Shown: positions 16,201-17,319 of the stretch, piece by piece
How the letters are laid out: every line of letters starts with the position of its first letter
Numbering within the stretch: the stretch's first letter is position 1
Origin: an uncultured Flavonifractor sp.
Lineage (GTDB): Bacteria; Bacillota; Clostridia; Oscillospirales; Oscillospiraceae
DNA length: 17,319 nt
NCBI GenBank assembly: GCA_910585415.1
Contig: CAJUDT010000054.1
Location: forward strand, 1 to 17,319
Direction of reading: 5' to 3'
Translations under genes and position numbers: made by a program
The notes under the pieces: generated by a model
Databases searched by the model: none
What the model was told of the DNA's origin: nothing
Seen by the model: the letters and a program-made list of their open reading frames with translations, nothing else

Positions 16201-17123
16201 GTCTTGCGGACATACATCATAATGGTCTTGCCGATCAGCTCGACAGGAGTCTCAACATTGAAGTTGATGGTACCCTCGTGCTCAATGTAGCCCTGGCCGT
16301 TGGTGGTGTTCAGGGTGGTGGAGGCGTACTCACGGACGTTGCCCAGCAGGGTCTTGCCGTCGACGTTGGTGTCGTCAATGCCAGTGCGGTTCACAGCGGC
16401 ATACTGGTTGGACAGCACCACGCCGGTCAGCTTATACACGCCATAGTAGAAGGAGAGCACGGTACGGCTGTCGTTGAACTCGATGGCATAGCCATCCTCA
16501 TACTTCTGAATCAGCTCGATGTCCAGCGCGTTGTAAATCAGCAGCGCGGCATCGTCGCGGTTCAGCACAGCCTGCAGGTCCTTGGTGTACCCGTCAAAAA
16601 TGTTCAGGCGGGAAGCCAGGGCGGAGGTGTTGAAGGACCAGGAAGCACCGGTCAGGCCCTCAATGCTGGCATCATAACCAGCGGCCACCAGCAGCATCTT
16701 GGCCGCCTCAACGGCGGTAACCTGCGCGGTGGGGTCAAACTTGCCGTCGCCGCGGCCGGCAATGATGTCCAGCGTGTAGCAGTAATTGATGTGGCCAGCG
16801 GCCCAGTTGCTGCTCACGTCGGTCAGGCCGCTGTTCATCCCAGCATACTGGGAGTTGATGTCAGCGCCCTTGTTCAGGATGACGGAGATCATCTTCGCCA
16901 TCTCGGCACGGGTCACGTCGCCGGTGGGGTCAAAATAGGACCCGTCTTCTTTGCCGTTGACAATGCCCAGCGTGGTGAGCATCGCAACAGCGTCCTTGTT
17001 GACGATGTCAGCCTTATCGGTGAAATCGTCATAGGCATCAACAGCGCTGGCGCCGATGACCATCATGCCCAGAAGCATGATTGCGGCCAGAGCCAGGCTG
17101 AGAGCCCGCTTGAGGTTTCTCAT
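13260..17123 (-). CDS. Secreted S-layer homology (SLH) domain protein
   Basis: This 1287-residue protein starts with a signal peptide (MRNLKRA, hydrophobic core, likely cut after GASA at residue 27). Two clear SLH domains follow: residues 31-86 with GSYFDPTGDVTRAEM and 100-152 with GDGKFDPTAQVTAVEA. A degenerate third lies at about 166-205 (LNRDDAALLIYNAL). SLH domains anchor proteins to pyruvylated secondary wall polymers, the TRAE motif being the key contact; it is intact only in the first domain. The remaining 1080 residues are Asp-, Asn-, Thr- and Gly-rich, strand-like and contain hardly any cysteine, as in S-layer subunits. Strong AAGGAGG stands nine bases before the ATG, and codon choice is highly biased, so it may be a major surface protein. 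Leader elements suggest translational control. Confidence 0.88.
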   Translation of the reverse strand: MRNLKRALSLALAAIMLLGMMVIGASAVDAYDDFTDKADIVNKDAVAMLTTLGIVNGKEDGSYFDPTGDVTRAEMAKMISVILNKGADINSQYAGMNSGLTDVSSNWAAGHINYCYTLDIIAGRGDGKFDPTAQVTAVEAAKMLLVAAGYDASIEGLTGASWSFNTSALASRLNIFDGYTKDLQAVLNRDDAALLIYNALDIELIQKYEDGYAIEFNDSRTVLSFYYGVYKLTGVVLSNQYAAVNRTGIDDTNVDGKTLLGNVREYASTTLNTTNGQGYIEHEGTINFNVETPVELIGKTIMMYVRKTTILANSQVLGVYLDESLNNIKETDARVSDMSDFLKGTGMAVDADTEYYVNYQFNGRGATGRTEAGKYMMLNDTDKTHGLNAIKTSDDMLDNRNGVELTVIDNDDDGLAEYVLYIQEDLTEIATINEKDKTVRFLNDNNKWITRYNQGRAIDFDDVDLYDGAAEGDLVLVRTYGGHWYVTEPEVVSGEMESYSSNKTTEQWIKVNGETYKPSFIETTAGQSVDDVHTFDVARCAKTTTGSDKTNSYESVLWDLSYDFYLDSNGYVAAFKPTEKAKSNYALILNSGYNPGVYASDASGKVTALLADGTEGTYELNFSASAKNVGEQVLGAAAYTKEAGVQELKGFLGTDYTDNSDTRPWTTKQVNAQIFTDSNKSANDYLAGMAKGFVVTYSLNDNGVLTIKSIVGSAQTGPKTGWSIGDSDLTTTPMAAIPQTDGAYNNGSARLKYDVNGADAGRLAIDEDTVAFYYTVVSGKTKYGVATGYSNMSNVKDNTNFIVKLVGNTDLVDMVLFDAEGVAVQKNYALILGRNTHSTSGKNIELDVVLHDGTVSTLTISRDNYEDMNLDDVDSDNNGRYFLVYAYTTNADGISTLSTVDPNIVIGNNTDHGYGMRLTNQTVAFADFLNDTTHGKFTKTNYKESYSIPTNTLVIDVTDTDNVSTNGTIPTNRPVHTILILDAKNTDKVIAAFVWDLDADEEDTWRGATPTTPPVNQGDFKAVLKNGKFTYENAPANATLDDYLAVLQAMVGENWTIKSAHQNNAGVVDSITVENKSGISTTYTLADNTDANGYMNPITIVKPNRGETVTVKPIVTNVNDQGGSLAAGGDPSFGNSMQGIDPDQVDKLTAVKVDLPLAAGRFYAVEETNSALATCHVSATDGTAGESNGKYIKFATLTVGSSPEANDRTPKLNVLVTNDGEPITLKVYSHNVQLFDAADSQQTDRGNNWMKMWVSDGSTGYTEIAKSDLTLEYTITIDTTGITFSAP

Positions 17124-17164
17124 TTGGATTTCCTCCTTTTCAATTTTGAGGGTCCAGAAAGCAT
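17120..17164 (-). CDS. Possible 14-codon leader peptide overlapping the S-layer start
   Basis: ATG at 17164-17162 opens a 14-codon frame encoding MLSGPSKLKRRKSK, whose TGA overlaps the S-layer ATG as ATGA. A GGAGG precedes it by only two bases, closer than usual, so initiation is uncertain. If translated, the ribosome would pass through 17137-17125 and could unwind the stem that covers the S-layer ribosome site. Confidence 0.2.
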   Translation of the reverse strand: MLSGPSKLKRRKSK

Positions 17165-17169
17165 ATCCT

Positions 17170-17184
17170 CCGTCAAATCGACGG
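17170..17184 (-). other. Small leader hairpin, S-layer mRNA
   Basis: CCGTC and GACGG form a five-base stem with a five-base loop. It sits inside the large loop, just before the possible leader-peptide start, and overlaps the GGAGG in front of that start by one base. Confidence 0.4.
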
Positions 17185-17189
17185 TTAGT

Positions 17190-17202
17190 GGCGTATGACG
17201 CC
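17190..17202 (-). other. Second small leader hairpin, S-layer mRNA
   Basis: GGCGT and ACGCC form a five-base GC-rich stem around a three-base loop, five bases from the neighbouring hairpin at 17170-17184. Confidence 0.4.
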
Positions 17203-17266
17203 CCTTTCAGACATGCTAAAGGGAGGGAAATAGGAGGAAATCCAGAGAAAACAGGCGGGTATTGGC

Positions 17267-17279
17267 GGGAAATGTTCCC
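17267..17279. promoter_or_regulatory. Palindrome upstream of the S-layer gene, possible operator
   Basis: GGGAA-ATG-TTCCC is a perfect inverted repeat with a three-base spacer, about 145 bases before the S-layer start and directly beside the tandem repeat that follows. A protein binding site is possible; I saw no convincing -10/-35 pair nearby to place it. Confidence 0.3.
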
Positions 17280-17301
17280 TTGGTAGACATTTGGTAGACT
17301 T
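17280..17301. repeat. Tandem direct repeat with 11-base period
   Basis: TTGGTAGACAT is followed immediately by TTGGTAGACTT, two copies differing at one base. The spacing of about one helical turn would suit a regulator binding side by side upstream of the S-layer gene. It may instead belong to whatever lies beyond the window edge, such as an integration-site or gene-end sequence. Confidence 0.4.
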
Positions 17302-17319
17302 CTGGCGAGGGCCGAAACG

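Larger units (their letters stand above)
17125..17244 (-). promoter_or_regulatory. S-layer gene leader with long-range ribosome-site-sequestering stem
   Basis: In the S-layer mRNA, TGGATTTCCTCCT (17244-17232) is the exact reverse complement of AGGAGGAAATCCA (17137-17125), which contains the Shine-Dalgarno core and ends one base before the ATG. After a single mismatch the helix can continue for three more pairs. The 94-base loop holds two small perfect hairpins: GGCGT/ACGCC (17190-17202) and CCGTC/GACGG (17170-17184). A chance match of 13 bases covering the ribosome site is unlikely. This is seen in sequence; that it represses translation is inferred. No known riboswitch core was recognised. 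Confidence 0.6.

Noticed and set aside
13596..17198. A 1200-codon open frame on the + strand opposite the S-layer gene
   Set aside because: It is in exact codon register with the S-layer gene, has low-complexity G/V/H/L-rich translation, and is explained by absence of TTA, CTA and TCA codons in the sense gene.
17185..17214. A nine-codon frame MSERGVIRH in the S-layer leader
   Set aside because: No ribosome site; the preceding bases are pyrimidine-rich.

Overview
The window looks like a chromosomal segment from a GC-rich, anaerobic, gut-type Firmicute, most likely of the Oscillospiraceae (Flavonifractor/Oscillibacter/Intestinimonas-like). The basis is the near-consensus AAGGAGG ribosome sites, a low-GC-Gram-positive style mgl sugar importer and a large S-layer-homology protein, in a sequence rich in G and C. 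The family assignment is inference. No rRNA, tRNA, CRISPR array or insertion sequence was recognised.

Region 1 (1-4165, + strand) is a galactose/methyl-galactoside-type ABC importer in the order binding protein (5' end outside the window), ATPase MglA, permease MglC, closed by a strong bidirectional terminator. Two of its proteins carry unexpected extra parts. The binding protein ends in about 77 residues that look like a second copy of the start of an MglB domain. The permease begins with about 200 residues of charged, coiled-coil-like sequence. The 303-base gap between the binding-protein gene and mglA is packed with inverted repeats, two of which are mutually exclusive.

Region 2 (4166-12077, - strand) is a compact five-gene operon read right to left: SWIM zinc-finger protein, HEAT-like helical-repeat protein, MoxR-type AAA+ ATPase, DUF5682-like protein with TIKI/TraB-type GxxH motifs, and a VWA protein with a complete MIDAS. 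Gaps are 13-15 bases or a TGATG overlap. A sigma70-type promoter precedes the first gene. This gene set recurs in other bacteria (notably actinobacteria) but its function is not established. It is the best candidate here for a poorly described system: an ATPase/VWA remodelling pair with a putative hydrolase, a SWIM adaptor and a helical scaffold.

Region 3 (12078-13259, + strand) is one gene whose N-terminus resembles phage tail-fibre or tail-tip proteins, with no other phage genes beside it. Its ribosome site lies in a local hairpin. It ends at a hairpin shared with the convergent S-layer gene.

Region 4 (13260-17319, - strand) is a 1287-residue secreted S-layer-homology protein with very biased codon use. 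Its leader contains a perfect 13-base long-range inverted repeat that would hide the ribosome site, two small hairpins, and a 14-codon open frame that ends on the start codon. Together these suggest control of translation. Upstream, at the window edge, are a palindrome and an 11-base tandem direct repeat.
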